Part shown: piece after piece, positions 46,986 to 59,009 of the stretch
Layout of the letters: each line of letters starts with the position of its first letter
Position numbering within the stretch: position 1 is the first letter of the stretch
DNA from: Megaleporinus macrocephalus
Taxonomy: Eukaryota > Chordata > Actinopteri > Characiformes > Anostomidae
NCBI GenBank assembly: GCA_021613375.1
Contig: CM038704.1
Span: 35,357,488 to 35,421,487, forward strand
DNA: 64,000 nt
Direction of reading: 5' to 3'
Position numbers and translations under genes: made by a program
Notes under the pieces: model-generated
The model's database searches: none
The model's input: only the letters and a program-made list of their open reading frames with translations
What the model was told of the DNA's origin: nothing

Positions 46986-47831
46986 ATGTCACATCCTATT
47001 TCTTGTATAATTCCTAGTTACAGAGGAATATTATAGAATCAGTACATTTAGAAAAGTCTTATTTTTCAATTTTATGCTTTTTATTCCATTTGCAAAATCA
47101 TATTTTTGGGTCAGAAGAATTCTCTGATGCTAAATACTAAATGTGGATGCATTTTACATCTGCTGTGATGGTGCTCTGTGTTCAGCCTGGAGCCATGAAT
47201 GCTAATGGATGACATGCTTTGGAATGATATGCTTTTTAAGCTGTTGGTATACTTAGTAATTGCTAGTTCTATTCTTATTTTAACCATGTGTTACAGTATA
47301 AAACAGCCTATTTAATATAATGGAGTTGTTTTAATTGATGTCAGTACATTACACAAAGAAGAAAAATCAACTTGTTAGCCTGACTAATTACCGAGTAAGC
47401 AGCCATTGCTGTGTCTGGTAGGATAGACTGTAAATAGGCATAAATGTCCATATCTCATGTTACAGCGTCTCCTTCAAGGAACATAACAGGCCTCCCGTAG
47501 ACACAAAGGCCAATTAACTATTGCTCCCAAACATAATAAATAAAATCCTGGACAAAATATTATATATTAGAAATATTTAACTTTGTCTGAATTTATTTAC
47601 CATAAAATAATTTTATTTATTGCAAAAAAACAATATATTAACAAATACATCTTGTAAAGTCATATTTCATGATATCATTTGATTTTTTTTTCCATCATTG
47701 TGTAAATAAGAAATAATTAATGCTATAAGACACAAGACCTTATAGCCAAAAACTGTACTCTAAAAAATAATAATTACCAGATTGTAAAGATCTTATTATT
47801 GATTATGGGTGATAACCTACACCCCTTCTTA

Positions 47832-47832
<1 letters not shown>
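46986..47832. other. Intergenic, no gene seen
   Basis: AT-rich, no feature recognised. Confidence 0.6.
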
Positions 47833-47920
<88 letters not shown>

Positions 47921-47957
47921 TGTTGTTGTTGTTTTTGTTGTTGTTATTATTATTATA
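47833..47957. repeat. Compound (ATT)n(GTT)n microsatellite
   Basis: About 18 ATT units pass abruptly into about 18 GTT units with a few interruptions, then return to ATT. Open frames here (poly-Ile, poly-Val) are artefacts of the trinucleotide. Confidence 0.95.
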
Positions 47958-48554
47958 TATTAATGTGTGTGCTATAATAATTATTACTTATGTATTATGA
48001 ATATAGAATTATATACCAGAAACATGCTGTTGGACCCTCATATATTCACATACAATCAATGTACAGTAGAGGGCGGTGATGTACACTACAGAGCAGATTG
48101 GGATTCAGAGTGATCTGGATGTGTGGGTGGTCGTCTCAGTAAAAGTGAACTACTTTGCACATCTTACAGTTTCATTTCAAGCCCTGGAAAAACAAATCAC
48201 ATGTATTAAGGTTGACTATAGCAAAAGGGAAGACCAAACAAAAGCTCGTAAATATACACGATAATATAAATTACAATCCATACATTTAAGAAAAGCAATC
48301 AGTAGAATTAAACGTCCTCTGTGTGATCCTGAAAAGACACTGTATGTCCAAAAGTATGAACATCCCTTCTAAATTATTCAGTTTACCTACCTTAAGGTCA
48401 CCTATTGCACATTCACACCTTATAGATTCTCCATAGGAAACCACTGACCAGTAGAATGGGACAGTCTTTAACAGCTTTCCCACCCAGCAAACAACTGATG
48501 GCTTTGTCAGACAGCTAAACAACATTGAGATTTGGATGAATAGTAGTGGGTGAA

Positions 48555-48720
48555 ATGATGTCTTTTTCATTTCATTCAAGATTCAAGAGTTTTGTTGTCA
48601 TATGAACAGCAGAAACAGACAGTTACACTGTACAATGAAATTCTTGCTGTTCCTCTATTCACCAATAGATAAAGATAACAAAAAAAAGAAATAATAAAAA
48701 AATATAAAAATTGCATAAAG
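48555..48720 (+). repeat. Dispersed fish repeat fragment
   Basis: CAAGATTCAAGAGTTTTGTTGTCATATG, CAGTTACACTGTACAATG and AATTCTTGCTGTTCCTC form a word pattern I associate with a widespread fish interspersed repeat. An A-rich stretch follows. The class is not assigned. Confidence 0.5.
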
Positions 48721-48934
48721 TATAATACTATATTATAAATTGAAGTTAATAAAATTAAAATAAATTAAAGTAAATTTAAGGAAATTCAGCAACTTGAATT
48801 CAACCATATCATATACCATAACCATTAACCATAGCATATTACATACATAATTACTCTAAACAAGACAATGACAAGAAAGCACCAGTATAGTGTAAGCTCC
48901 ATCCAGTATTTTTCAGATGAGGTGCAGAAATTCA

Positions 48935-49595
48935 GAACTGATCATTCAACATCAATACCTGCCTAATAATCAATCAAATCCTCACAGCAATATTCAACAT
49001 CAGTCAGTGCATGACCTCATTAATACTTAATCAAATCTTTACTGCAATGTTCAACAACAGTACTTGACCTTGTCAATCCTCAGCAATGTTCAGTATCAGT
49101 ACCTGACCTCACTAATACTTAATCAAATCCTTACCACAATGTTCCAACATCAGTACCTGTCCCCACTAACACTCAGTCAAATCCTTATAGCAAAGTTCCA
49201 ACATCAATACCTGTCCCCACTAATACTCAATTAAATCCTCATAGCAATGTTCCAACATCAGTTCCTGACCTGACTAATACTCAATCAAATCCTCATAGCA
49301 ATGTTCCAACATCAGTTCCTGTCCCCACTAATACTCAGTCAAATCCTCATAGCAATGTTCAACATCAGTACCTGTTCCCACTAATACTTAGTCAAATTCT
49401 CATAGCAATGTTCCAACATCAGTACCTGTCCACACTAATACTCAATCAAATCCTCATAGCAGTATTCAACCTCAGTTCCTGTACTCAGTAATAATCAGTG
49501 AAATCCTCATAGCAATGTTCCAACATCAATACCTGTCCCCACTAATACTCAATCAAATCCTCATAGCAATGTTCCAACATCAGTATCTGATCTCA
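48935..49595. repeat. Minisatellite, ~54-bp unit, about 12 copies
   Basis: The unit approximates AACATCAGTACCTGTCCCCACTAATACTCAATCAAATCCTCATAGCAATGTTCC. The repeats are most alike in the right half and decay toward the left, where lengths also vary. No coding function is suggested. Confidence 0.85.
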
Positions 49596-50059
49596 TACTT
49601 CTAAGAAAACTATTTTTTCTCTGTCACTTTGGGGCATAACATTTGCACAGCAGTTTGTGCACTTCTTAAAACAATTCGTACAAACAACACTACACCATGG
49701 ATTTCCAGCAAAAGCCTGTGAACTGCTCAAAATCCCCAAAGAAAACATGCCAGTGTCACCAACATGACAAATACACGTGTCATTAACTATAAACAGGAGA
49801 GTCAAATAGCTTAGTCATGTTGTCATGTATCAATATTCTCTACTATGTATTTTCTGATAGCTCAGGTTTTGAGGTCAATATTTGAAAATGCTCATGGTTG
49901 CACTTTGGCATATATCAATTTCAACATTACTGTATGTGAAAGCGTGATTGCAAGAGATTGGACACATTTCACATTCATGATTTTACTATTTATATTGTAA
50001 TTTGACAGATCATGTCATAGCAAAAAGAACAATACTGTCACAACACTCCACTGCACAAA

Positions 50060-50600
50060 GTAACACAGATTCTCGTCCACATCACGACAGATATATGCCT
50101 TTGCAATGCACGGTGGAAAATGTGGCAGTCAACAGGGCCATCTGAGTATGTGTCTGACAATCATAAACCTTCCACCTCCATGCAGAGGAATAGGGTGGGA
50201 GAAATTCCATCAGCATCCTGTCATGGCTTGCAAAGCACTGCCAAATGGCGTCTGAGTAATGAAAACACACATTGTGCCAAATTACCACATATTTTGGTAA
50301 ACCGGCCTCTCAGCATCAGGAATTAGATCCCTGTAGAGATTATCCAAGAAGATGAGGAGATGCTGCGAGCTCTATGGCCCTACAATGGATATATAACATA
50401 GCACACCATGCTCTGACATTGCTGTACACACCTTCCTCTCCCTGTCAGTCTGCCACATTAACAGTAGCTCCAGTGTCTGATGATATTTCCAACACACCTT
50501 CTGCCTTTTACCAGGTTGAAGCCAGTCTCATCCAGATATATGAATTTTTGTAAGGTGGTTCACTCCAGCTCCATAATACGCCACATGCTAAAAGATACAA
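50060..50600 (-). pseudogene. IS630/Tc1-type DDE transposase, C-terminal relic
   Basis: On the minus strand a degraded transposase is readable from about 50600 down. YLDETGFNL (first catalytic region) is followed by KGRRCVGNIIRH, a WHNVCFH segment (second catalytic region, with the usual D lost), and FLPPYSSAWRWKVYDCQTH, where the family's NPIEEF segment is missing. Stops and a frameshift are present. It belongs to a fish DDE_3-type family related to IS630. The N-terminal part is not next to it on the same strand. Confidence 0.75.
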
Positions 50601-51556
50601 ACTTTTTTTTATCAATTACATGCATTTTAATTCCAGACAAGATACAGTTACATCATATGTGCATGTACTGTATGTTTTTTACTGAAACCACAGCAAATGT
50701 GTACAAGCTACACTTACTGTACCGTATATCACTACACAATGCATTGATTACTTAAAAGTACAATCACTGTATGCAAACAGATGGTTTTACTTGTATATAA
50801 TGATACCGTAGCTCGTTTACTGTCACCAGTGTAATATATTTTGATCAAAATGACAGAAGCAATTGATAAAGTAGGTAAGAGCAAACCAGTGCACAGAATC
50901 ATTTGCTTGATTTTACCAATCATTTGCTGTTTGTCCAAAATGAATGAGATGAAATGAATGAAAGTGATCAGAGGATGTGGAGGTTGGACAAATAGTCTTG
51001 AGAATTTCAATTTTGATCTGAGGAACTGTTTATCACTTCTACATTAACAAAACATCACATCAACACAACCACTGCTGAAAGTAAACTGAAGGACAAAACT
51101 GTGATGTCCAAAGAAAAACAAATTTTCCAAATGCTTTTGTACATTCATGCAAATTGTCAGGTACAATTGTCTGCTGTTTTTTGCATTATCAATTGCTTAC
51201 ATCACGATTATCAAAACATGTTCTACTGCCTGTCTGCTGAATTGTATTACCTTCCAAAACATTTAGACTTTAGGTCGTTGTCAAGGTCATTACATGCAAA
51301 AGTGCTGAACATATTGTCATAATCTCTCAGGCACAATTTGTACATTTTTAAAAGACTTTTGGTACATTTTGGGAGTATCCTAAATTAATACAATTGTTCT
51401 CAGGAGAATTGTTTTTTTTAAGAAGGGGAATGTGTGAAGGTTTAGATCAACCTATGGTCAAACAGCTCTCAACCATAGATCAGAGGTCACTCTCATGAAC
51501 TTTCAGTTGACAAACATATATAGACACAAAACAATACAGTGTCACAAAGTCTCACA
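50601..51556. other. Transposon interior or flank, no gene seen
   Basis: Separates the minus-strand transposase C-terminus from the plus-strand N-terminus. AT-rich, no coding supported. Confidence 0.45.
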
Positions 51557-51830
51557 ATGAAAAGACAAGACCGTGTACATGGTGAACAGCCAATAAGAGA
51601 GGTAAGACTTTGTGGTGGAAGGCTTAGGAGACAAAATGGAGGAAGAGGTAGGACAGTCCATGCACATAGGTTTCTCCCAGATGAAATAAGGGCAACAATT
51701 GTGGACCATGTTGTAAATCCTGGTCTTGCAGTGGCTAAAGCTGGTCGCTGTATGCAGCTGAATATTGGAAGGTCAACTGTGTCTTTAATCGTTCAAACAT
51801 TTTGTAGAGAAAACAGGTATGTAATTCAGA
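51557..51830 (+). pseudogene. IS630/Tc1-type transposase, N-terminal exon fragment
   Basis: A + strand frame begins MKRQDRVHGE and includes an Arg/Gly-rich stretch, then DEIRATIVDHVVNPGLAVAKAGR and IGRSTVSLIVQTFCRENR, the helix-turn-helix head of the same fish IS630-like family as the minus-strand relic. It ends at a plausible donor (AACAG|GTATGTAAT, about 51815), as expected if the family has an intron. No DDE domain follows on this strand within the window. Confidence 0.7.
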
Positions 51831-51869
51831 AATGTGCACTCTGCTGTAATGTTGCACACTGACATAAAT

Positions 51870-53610
51870 TCTGAAATGTTATTTAATCTTATGTTTTGTA
51901 GAGAGGTGCATCAGGATGTATAGAAAAGAAAGCACTAGAATTTCTTAAGTTTTTGTCTCAGGTTGTTTTGAATGTTTAGAGTAAGTTTCTAATGGTGTAG
52001 TTTGTGTTATTGAGTGCTGCCAAACAGTTGTCTGATTTCCCAAATTTCTATCTGATTTTGTTTGTCAACAAATTGCAGTGCGAACAATACAGTAAAAGAA
52101 TATTACTATATAAATTTGATTCCAGTTCAAATTCTTGCTGTCAGTCTCCCACATACAGTTATGTGTAACTTTGTGTAACTTTGTGTTTATTTTGTGTGTA
52201 ACACACACCGTTTTAATTGATTTCCCACAGATATGCCGCAGATATGCCACAGATATGCCACACATATGCCGCAGCGTTTTTTATGATCAAAAGTTAGTTT
52301 CCATCAGAATATATTTACAATGTACACTGTTGCACTGACAACATGACTAAGTATTTTGACTGGTTTGTTTATAGGCAATGAAAAGACACTGACTAGACAT
52401 TCTAATGGCATTGACAAGTCGATTGACATAAACATTTGCTTTTAAGGCAAAAACAAAGAAGCAATATAATAAAGAAGCAAGTATCTGAGCAAGATACGTG
52501 CCTTAGCATGTATTTCATTGAGTTTTGCTGTCTGTACTAAGTGTTTTGAGAAATGCACTTGTTGTGATGCCAATGTAAATCATGATGTGAGAAATGTACC
52601 AAATCGACTAATTAGAAATTAGTGATTATAAAATGCAGTATCCTCATACTCTTATGACTGGTAGGAAACTTCCAGGATGACAGGATGTTTTCACCAAAAA
52701 GCATATTTGACACTTGACCCTTAATTGACAGTTGACACTTAATGATGGCTGACTGTCTCACATTTCATAAATGGATTTACCAAAAGGCTGACCGTGCCTA
52801 ATTCCAGGGTGCCTCTGGTCGGCTCTGGCCACCTCTGGTAACCGCGTGTCCAGCATATTTATAACTATTTCATGTAGTAAATTTCTGTGCTTTTAGAGTT
52901 AGTTCCTATCTGGTTCCTATAACCTCCACTAGCATTTCACACCAAACAACTCTGAATGAACTTTAACTATTTAATGAAGTAGAGTTTTTGTCACTTTTAT
53001 TGGGAAAAGAATGTATGGTGTCTCCAGACTTTTGGTAATCAGTATGTATGGAGGATGTGATAATCAGAACGGACACTCTACGGTGCTGCAGGGATTTGGA
53101 GCTAAAAGTGCTGTGCAGGTGTTTCATCACAGCAGTGTTATAAATACCTGAGGCCTATAAATTACCATGGAAATGCATCCATAGGCTTTCTGCCAACAAG
53201 GCGGAGAGGTTTCATCATCCTGAAGAACCTGAAGTCACAAACAGCAGTGTGTTCATTAGAAGGGTTTGTGTGGGTGTGTATTTCACTCTTGGTCAGGTTA
53301 CCCTGCAGCGCCAATACGGCCACAGCGACTCATGGACTGTTCATAAATACAGCCTGTCTGGTCACTGGTCCCCTTTTAGAGGGTCCATCTATTTTCTAAC
53401 ACAATTTTATTGCATAGTAGATATCTGGAAGGGGTGTGTTACGGACTGGACACAAACATACAGCCTTTTTTTAAAGCTCTTAAATAGTGAGAGCACACCA
53501 ATAGGTGCAGACGTCTATAGAACACATCTGCATTGCATCACAACCGTAAAGAATGTTATTCCAGAGTGGATCATGCTGCGCCACTACAACAAGAATTTAT
53601 AGTAAAGCAG
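51870..53610. other. Intergenic, no gene seen
   Basis: A short tandem of CAGATATGCCRC units lies at 52228-52273. The rest has no supported gene. Confidence 0.55.
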
Positions 53611-53615
53611 AGAGT

Positions 53616-53688
<73 letters not shown>

Positions 53689-53727
53689 CAAACAGACTGA
53701 CTGACTATTAGAGAAACAGATAGATAT

Positions 53728-53768
<41 letters not shown>

Positions 53769-53794
53769 GTAAAGTCAGATAGAGAGTAAAGTCG

Positions 53795-53848
<54 letters not shown>
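53616..53848. repeat. Interrupted (GATA)n microsatellite
   Basis: Three long runs of TAGA/GATA separated by diverged segments (CAAACAGACTGACTG and GTAAAGTC(A/G)GATAGAGA). It sits directly 5' of a CpG-rich promoter-like region. GATA runs are frequent in fish genomes. Confidence 0.95.
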
Positions 53849-53849
<1 letters not shown>

Positions 53850-53869
53850 GCGTTTTAATATTTATAACT

Positions 53870-54675
53870 TGTGGGCGCGGACATGTGCGAGTGGGCGTGT
53901 CGGTTTGGCGAAGAGGGCGTGTCTTCTGAAACAGTGATCTGAGAGAGCAGCGCGGTCGGGGTACCGGTGCGCTGAAGACTGCGCTGGCTCTGTGTGTGTG
54001 AGTGAGAGTGTGTGTGTTTGAACGCTGTGTTTGGGCAGTGAGGAGCTGCGGAGGCGTACAGTGCTGGACAGCAGCAGCAGAGAGGTACAGTGACGCACCA
54101 GAAAATAACAGCCTCAGTGGCAGTTTGGCACGTTTAGCCAAAGCATGGCGCAGTGCTCTGTCTCACTGCACCAGAGTTCTTCTCAGCCAGGACTCTTGGC
54201 GAATGTGCCGGTTTTTGGAAAAACCGCTTGTGCATGTTCTCCTGAGGTGAGTTAAGGATGTTACGTTTGCTTTTTTTGCAGGAGTGTCGTCACCAGCAGG
54301 CGTTTGGTGGAGATCTTGTTGCGGTTGGTGGATCTGGACGCTCTTCGTGACCATTAGGACACAACTTTACCTCCCGACCCGCTTTCTTGCCTTTGCGATG
54401 GTGATATCTGGACGGCTTGGCGAGATGTTCGCGTTAGCAGCGCGAGACGTCACCGCCGTCACCGTCACCGCCACCACGGGTGCCAGTATTTCTGCGTGAA
54501 GCCGTTCCAAGCAGAACCACGTATGCGCGTGCAGCCTGTTGGAGTGACGGGCTGTGCGGTAAAGAGCAGCTGAAACTGAGGGAATGGCTGCTGAGTGCCA
54601 GCCGCTGGAGGAAGTGGTCTGGATGCCATAAGCAGGTGTAGAGAGAAGGGCAGAAAAGTGGGTGGGCTCGGGAGG
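53870..54675 (+). promoter_or_regulatory. CpG-rich promoter and 5'UTR of an unidentified gene
   Basis: The only clearly CpG-dense region in the window (GTGGGCGCGG, GTCGGTTTGGCG, CAGCGCGGTCGGGG, CACCGCCGTCACCGTCACCG). A TTTATAACTTG element lies just before it, near 53862. It precedes a coding exon with a good donor, so it is likely a promoter and 5' leader. Long open frames on the opposite strand are a by-product of the base composition. Candidate splice signals inside (CTGAG|GTGAGTT at 54247 and TTTTTTTGCAG ending 54281) are only 35 nt apart and may be alternatives rather than a pair. Confidence 0.65.
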
Positions 54676-54786
54676 ATGCCCACCGGGGCACATGTACACT
54701 CTTCTCCGGCGGTGGCTGCCAACGCAGAGGGAGAAGAGATCGAGGTGCTGGAGAGCACAGATGTTCTTCCAGTAGCACCTGAAGAT
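54676..54786 (+). CDS. First coding exon of an unidentified gene (partial)
   Basis: ATG 54676 (context GGAGGATGC) opens a 37-codon exon rich in Ala, Glu and Val (MPTGAHVHSSPAV... ending VLPVAPED). It closes at a consensus donor GAT|GTAAGTAG in phase 0. There is no signal peptide or known domain. The next candidate exon is the 24-nt microexon at 55624. I do not recognise the protein. Support comes from the CpG-rich leader, the start context and the donor. Confidence 0.55.
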
Positions 54787-54898
54787 GTAAGTAGTCACTT
54801 TACTGGTGTGTGCAACTAGTACATCTGTTCACTTTAACATAGTTTTAGCTCATTTAAGGCCAATATCTTACACCTTTCTTACATTGTCCTTCCATGAA

Positions 54899-55450
54899 CT
54901 GGCCACTTTTTTAGAAACACCCACCTTGTACTTTCACACACTGGCCACTTTATTAGAAACACATGCATTATGCTTCCACTAACTACCTGCTGTATTAGAA
55001 ACATCTACCCTACACTTCCACTAACTGGCCACTTTATTAGAAACACATATCTTGTTCTACCACTAACTACCTGCTTTATTAGAAATACCTGTCTAACACT
55101 TTCACACACTGGCCACTTTATTAGAATCACATATCTTGTGCTTCCACTAACTACCTGCTTTATTAGAAATACCTGTCTTACACTTTCACACACTGGCCAC
55201 TTTATTAGAAACACCCACCTTGTACTTTCACACACTGGCCACTTTATTAGAATCACATATCTTGTGCTTCCACTAACTACCTGCTTTATTAGAAATACCT
55301 ACTTTGTACTTCTACTAACTGGTCGCTTTATTAGAAAGACCTGTTTACACTTCCACTAACTAGCCACTTTATTGAAACACCCAACTTGTGCTTCCACTAA
55401 ATGCCCGGTTTATTGGAAACACCTACATTACACTTCCACTCACTAGCCAC
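54899..55450. repeat. Tandem repeat, 42-bp unit with 84-bp higher order
   Basis: About 13 units of the type CTGGCCACTTTATTAGAAACACA...CTTCCACTAA. Units alternate between a GGCCACTTTATTAGAAACAC form and an ACCTGCTTTATTAGAAATAC form, giving an 84-bp higher-order period. The 42-bp length equals 14 codons, so all frames stay open and produce spurious 14-residue repeats on both strands. The array lies in the first coding intron of the gene starting at 54676. Confidence 0.9.
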
Positions 55451-55623
55451 GTTTCTCAGTGGTTTCCAGGGGTTTCTGATAAAGTGACCAGGCAGTGTAT
55501 GCAAGAACAATACAGGTTACAGTATCTTTAGAACCTTTCTGTTTCATTCACATTCAGTCACTTTTATTCCTTCTCACTTTCTGTCTCCCTGTTTCTCTCT
55601 TTTATTTACATTTCCTCATGCAG

Positions 55624-55647
55624 CAGTGGAAGTCTCTGTTTGATAAG
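55624..55647 (+). CDS. Candidate 24-nt in-frame microexon
   Basis: The polypyrimidine tract CTCTCTTTTATTTACATTTCCTCATGCAG precedes CAGTGGAAGTCTCTGTTTGATAAG, which is followed by donor GTAGGC. It encodes QWKSLFDK in phase 0, the same phase as the end of the exon at 54676, so splicing would give ...APED-QWKSLFDK. The acceptor is a tandem CAGCAG (NAGNAG), allowing one Gln to be included or skipped. No further exon is identified to the window's end. It could also be chance. Confidence 0.4.
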
Positions 55648-55654
55648 GTAGGCT

Positions 55655-55740
55655 TTCTCTCTCTCTCTTTCTCTCTCTCTCTTGCTTTCTCTCTCTCTCT
55701 CCCTCTCTCTCTCGCTCTTATTCTCTCTCCCTCTCTGTTC
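55655..55740. repeat. (CT)n-rich low-complexity tract
   Basis: CTCTCTTT/CTCTCTCC blocks begin just after the candidate microexon donor. Pyrimidine-rich DNA of this kind beside a microexon may act in splicing (inference). Confidence 0.85.
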
Positions 55741-56626
55741 TTTCCACTGGCAGACTCAGACTCTTGTGTTTGCATTCTAACAAACTGTGTCTTACTCTTT
55801 AAATGTCTGGAGTTAATCAGATTTTAAATTGGTGCAGATTTGAAGATGATGGAAGGTGATGAACAGCTCATTTGCATGTAGGCTGCTTTCCGTCTTTGTT
55901 CTGCAGTCGTGGTGGATTGTATTGTTCTGGTGGATTGTATTGAGACTGTTGCTTCCAGAATATATTGGCTGTCAAAAGTGTGGGGACACTTACACTTCAG
56001 TACCATGTATCGTTGTGGCCGAGTTTGAGCCGGTCATTAAGTACACTCAGGTGGTCAGCTGACTTACCAAAAGGTGAGTTCCAGTCATGTGGAAATGTTC
56101 TTACTTCCTTATTAAACATAGGCGTGACTTCTACTGTCCTTTTTTATTGTATCCCCAAGTGTTTAAGTGATCTCTGATCTATGCTTTAGTATTGTAGTTT
56201 TGGCTCATTGTTGGTGTTTTGGTGGTGCTGGTAGTGGCGACCCTGATAGTGACCTGTGCAAACACAATTACAGTGACATCTAATTCGAGTTACAGTGGAT
56301 GTGTAGGTGGCCTCATCAGTGGGTGACCGAAAGACAGAGAGAAAACCCCCATCCTCTCTCTCTTAACCTCTGCACCTGCCTAACCCTTGACCCTGCCCTC
56401 CTCCCAGACACACTGGGGGAGGAGGAGATTAAGTGGAAAGTAAAGTGTGGGGTGGGGGTGAAATCACTTATGAGGCCTTCAATGCTGTTTGCGTGCATTT
56501 ATTATAAATAGTTATATGTCATATTTATGTGTGCACATATACACACTGCTGGAAAAAACCTTGTATCCCTCTGTTTTGTTTTTGATTGTGTCTGCTTGTC
56601 GTAATGAATGGATGAATTGATAACAT

Positions 56627-56628
<2 letters not shown>
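55741..56628. other. Probable intron or intergenic, no gene seen
   Basis: No coding exon is supported. TGTGGGGACACTTACACTTCAG-type words near 55980 resemble fish DNA-transposon debris. Confidence 0.45.

Positions 56629-56668
<40 letters not shown>
56629..56668. repeat. (TA)n microsatellite
   Basis: About 20 AT dinucleotides, uninterrupted. Confidence 0.95.
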
Positions 56669-56672
<4 letters not shown>

Positions 56673-58984
56673 GAATGCAATAGATCACATTCTGACACAT
56701 TGTGTTTGTGCACATCTGCATTAGCCAGGCCTCTTTATCTGTTCAGCTAATTCAAGCGCATCACTTTGTTCCTTATACAGTCTGGGATTTTGCCTAGTGC
56801 GCAGGTCATGACCCCGCAAGGCTATAAATCTGCTGCATTGTGGGTATTGTAGGCTATAGAGACACATCGCCACACTCAGACCAAAGAGCTAATGAAGCAG
56901 TTAAATTGCAGGAGGAGCTGAAACAGCAGCCGTTTAGAGCACAAATATCCACAATCCATAAATAACACGCATACATATTCATCACACAAACATGAAAAGC
57001 CGTCAGCGCTGGGCGATTAGTTCCCGCTGCTGTTCTGCTAGTGCTCTGGCAGATGGCTCTTTATGTCCTGCCTGATTATGACAACTTCTTAAGCAGTTGT
57101 TTGTGGGTTTTTTAAAAGAAATATTTCAATGTAAAATCTCTGCAGTTTAGTTCACCTGTATTACAGGGCGCAGCATTATATTATATGTAATTAATACTAA
57201 ATGTATATTTATGTTCACATAATAATGCAGTAGACACTGGTGGACATGCAACTGACAATTATTTCTCTAATAATGCTTTAACCTATTAATAATCTATGAG
57301 CTAGAAGTCTTGTGCTGCTGTCAATAATGAGCAGTTTCTTCTTTTACAGTACAATCACACTGTAGACATCTATGCACATATGTAAGCATTATAAAGCACT
57401 TAAAAAAAACCAGAAAACCATATCGTCTCCTACACTTTCTGTGGTGTATTACAATTACAGCAAGTCTAGAAGGACTGTGTGGATCACATAAACATCATAG
57501 AGTGATTTTTAAATAAAACAATAGAATCCATATCACCCCTTCACTCCTTGTAGTGTCAGATTGCATTGATAACATAAACATATGAGCATCAGAGCACACA
57601 TGTTTCATTTATTAACTGTAATTTAACCAAACTGACTCTTTGTTGCAGCCCTAAATACTAGTCTAGACTCGATACTGAAGTGTAGTACGTTCAGTATGAA
57701 AAAAGTAGCAGTTGTAGCAAATAGTAGCAAATCTTTGTCTCAGAGAGAAGAATTACAGCCACAGAATGAATGTTATTGCACATTACTTTCAACGACTGTC
57801 CTTGTAGGGAAAAAAGTGCATGAAACAGCAGGAAACACGAGCCGTCCCATTGGCTGATTGGAAACGCTTGGTTGTTTCAGTGTTCTGCTGAGTTATATGG
57901 TGCTCAGTGGTGAATGAGGCAGCTGGGTGGATCCGTAAATGGGTGAATTCAGTAGCATAGCTGATTATACGGTCAGCATAAAAGCATTCTTTTGATGAGT
58001 GTCTGAATCGCTGAGTTGCACTGAGTGTCACTGCGTGAGTGCAGTTCAGTCTGATTTGGAGGAATGACATTATTGAGCCTTTTTGTTTAGTTACAGTTCC
58101 TTTATTGTTGTCTCTTGGCATAAGCGGTGGCCTTTGTGCTGGTATTTCATTGTTTGTGCTTGAACTCACATGGCTCTTATGGAATTAAGATTAGTGCTAA
58201 TACTGGCACCAATCAGCCTCTGTGCAGACAGTTCTGGCTTGAAATTAACTACTACTACTGTTTTCAGTTGTGTGACAACTTTGAAGTCAACTTTTTTTCA
58301 CAGTAAAGCCATTTTAGATGCAGAGGAATTTGTAAAATATTTCTAATATGGTTCTAATAATAGTAGGAAGAAATGTGAGATACATCCAGAATGATGAACA
58401 GAGCTGTAGACGACTAAGAATGAAGTTCAGATGTTCTTTATGTGTAGTTCCCATGTCAAGGCAGACAGCACAGAATAATTTAAATCAATATTCACTATTC
58501 AATATTCAATAGTGTTATTTATCATTTTATTCCCTTCTTTATTCCCTTCTCTTCACAGAATATTTAAAATATATTAAATTCAACATCTAAAAATATCTTC
58601 TGTTGAAAGGTTTAGATATTTAAAACTATTAAACTATTAAAAGTTATAATTATATATAAAATAACAAAAATGCAAATATGACAAGTGATTCCAAAGTTTT
58701 GAGTGTTAAGGTGCTCATTGGGGTCTGAAGGGGTAAAAATTATTAGCAAAACTATTTCCCTAATTCCCTCCAAAAACTAGATGAAGAAACACTAGCCTGG
58801 ACCATAGGCTGATTTTTAGGACATCCAAAGAAAGTAACTGTAAACTTTCTGTAACAGAGCAGATAAACCATCAGAGAACACAAAAATAAAATGTTCTAAA
58901 GCCACAAATACCAGCTTAAGATCATCTAACAGGTATCTCAGCCCGCCGGTGTTGGGTTCTGCAGCACGTCCGGAGATATGATAG
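56669..58984. other. Probable intron or intergenic, no gene seen
   Basis: AT-rich with short open frames only. No exon with a convincing acceptor-donor pair was found by eye. Confidence 0.5.
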
Positions 58985-59009
58985 CACTGTAATGCCGCTG
59001 CGCGAGGAG

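Noticed and set aside
47809..48000. Poly-Ile and poly-Val frame
   Set aside because: Direct translation of an ATT/GTT microsatellite.
48935..49595. CRISPR-like regular array
   Set aside because: Units are contiguous and diverged with no constant repeat alternating with unique spacers. It is a minisatellite in a vertebrate genome.
53584..54141. Long minus-strand open frame with repeated LSIY residues (185 codons)
   Set aside because: It is the GATA microsatellite read in frame and continued into CpG-rich DNA; no start context, splice signals or known domain.
54247..54281. A 35-nt intron in the 5' leader
   Set aside because: Good donor and acceptor words are present, but 35 nt is too short for a normal vertebrate intron. 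They may be alternative sites used with others.
54367..54798. Overlapping minus-strand open frames opposite the CpG-rich exon
   Set aside because: Three overlapping frames with no common domain are typical of GC-rich promoter DNA. The + strand has the better start, donor and phase.
54970..55359. Repetitive 129-codon frame and its antisense partner
   Set aside because: Both arise from a 42-bp tandem unit that is a multiple of three, so all frames lacking a stop in one unit stay open.
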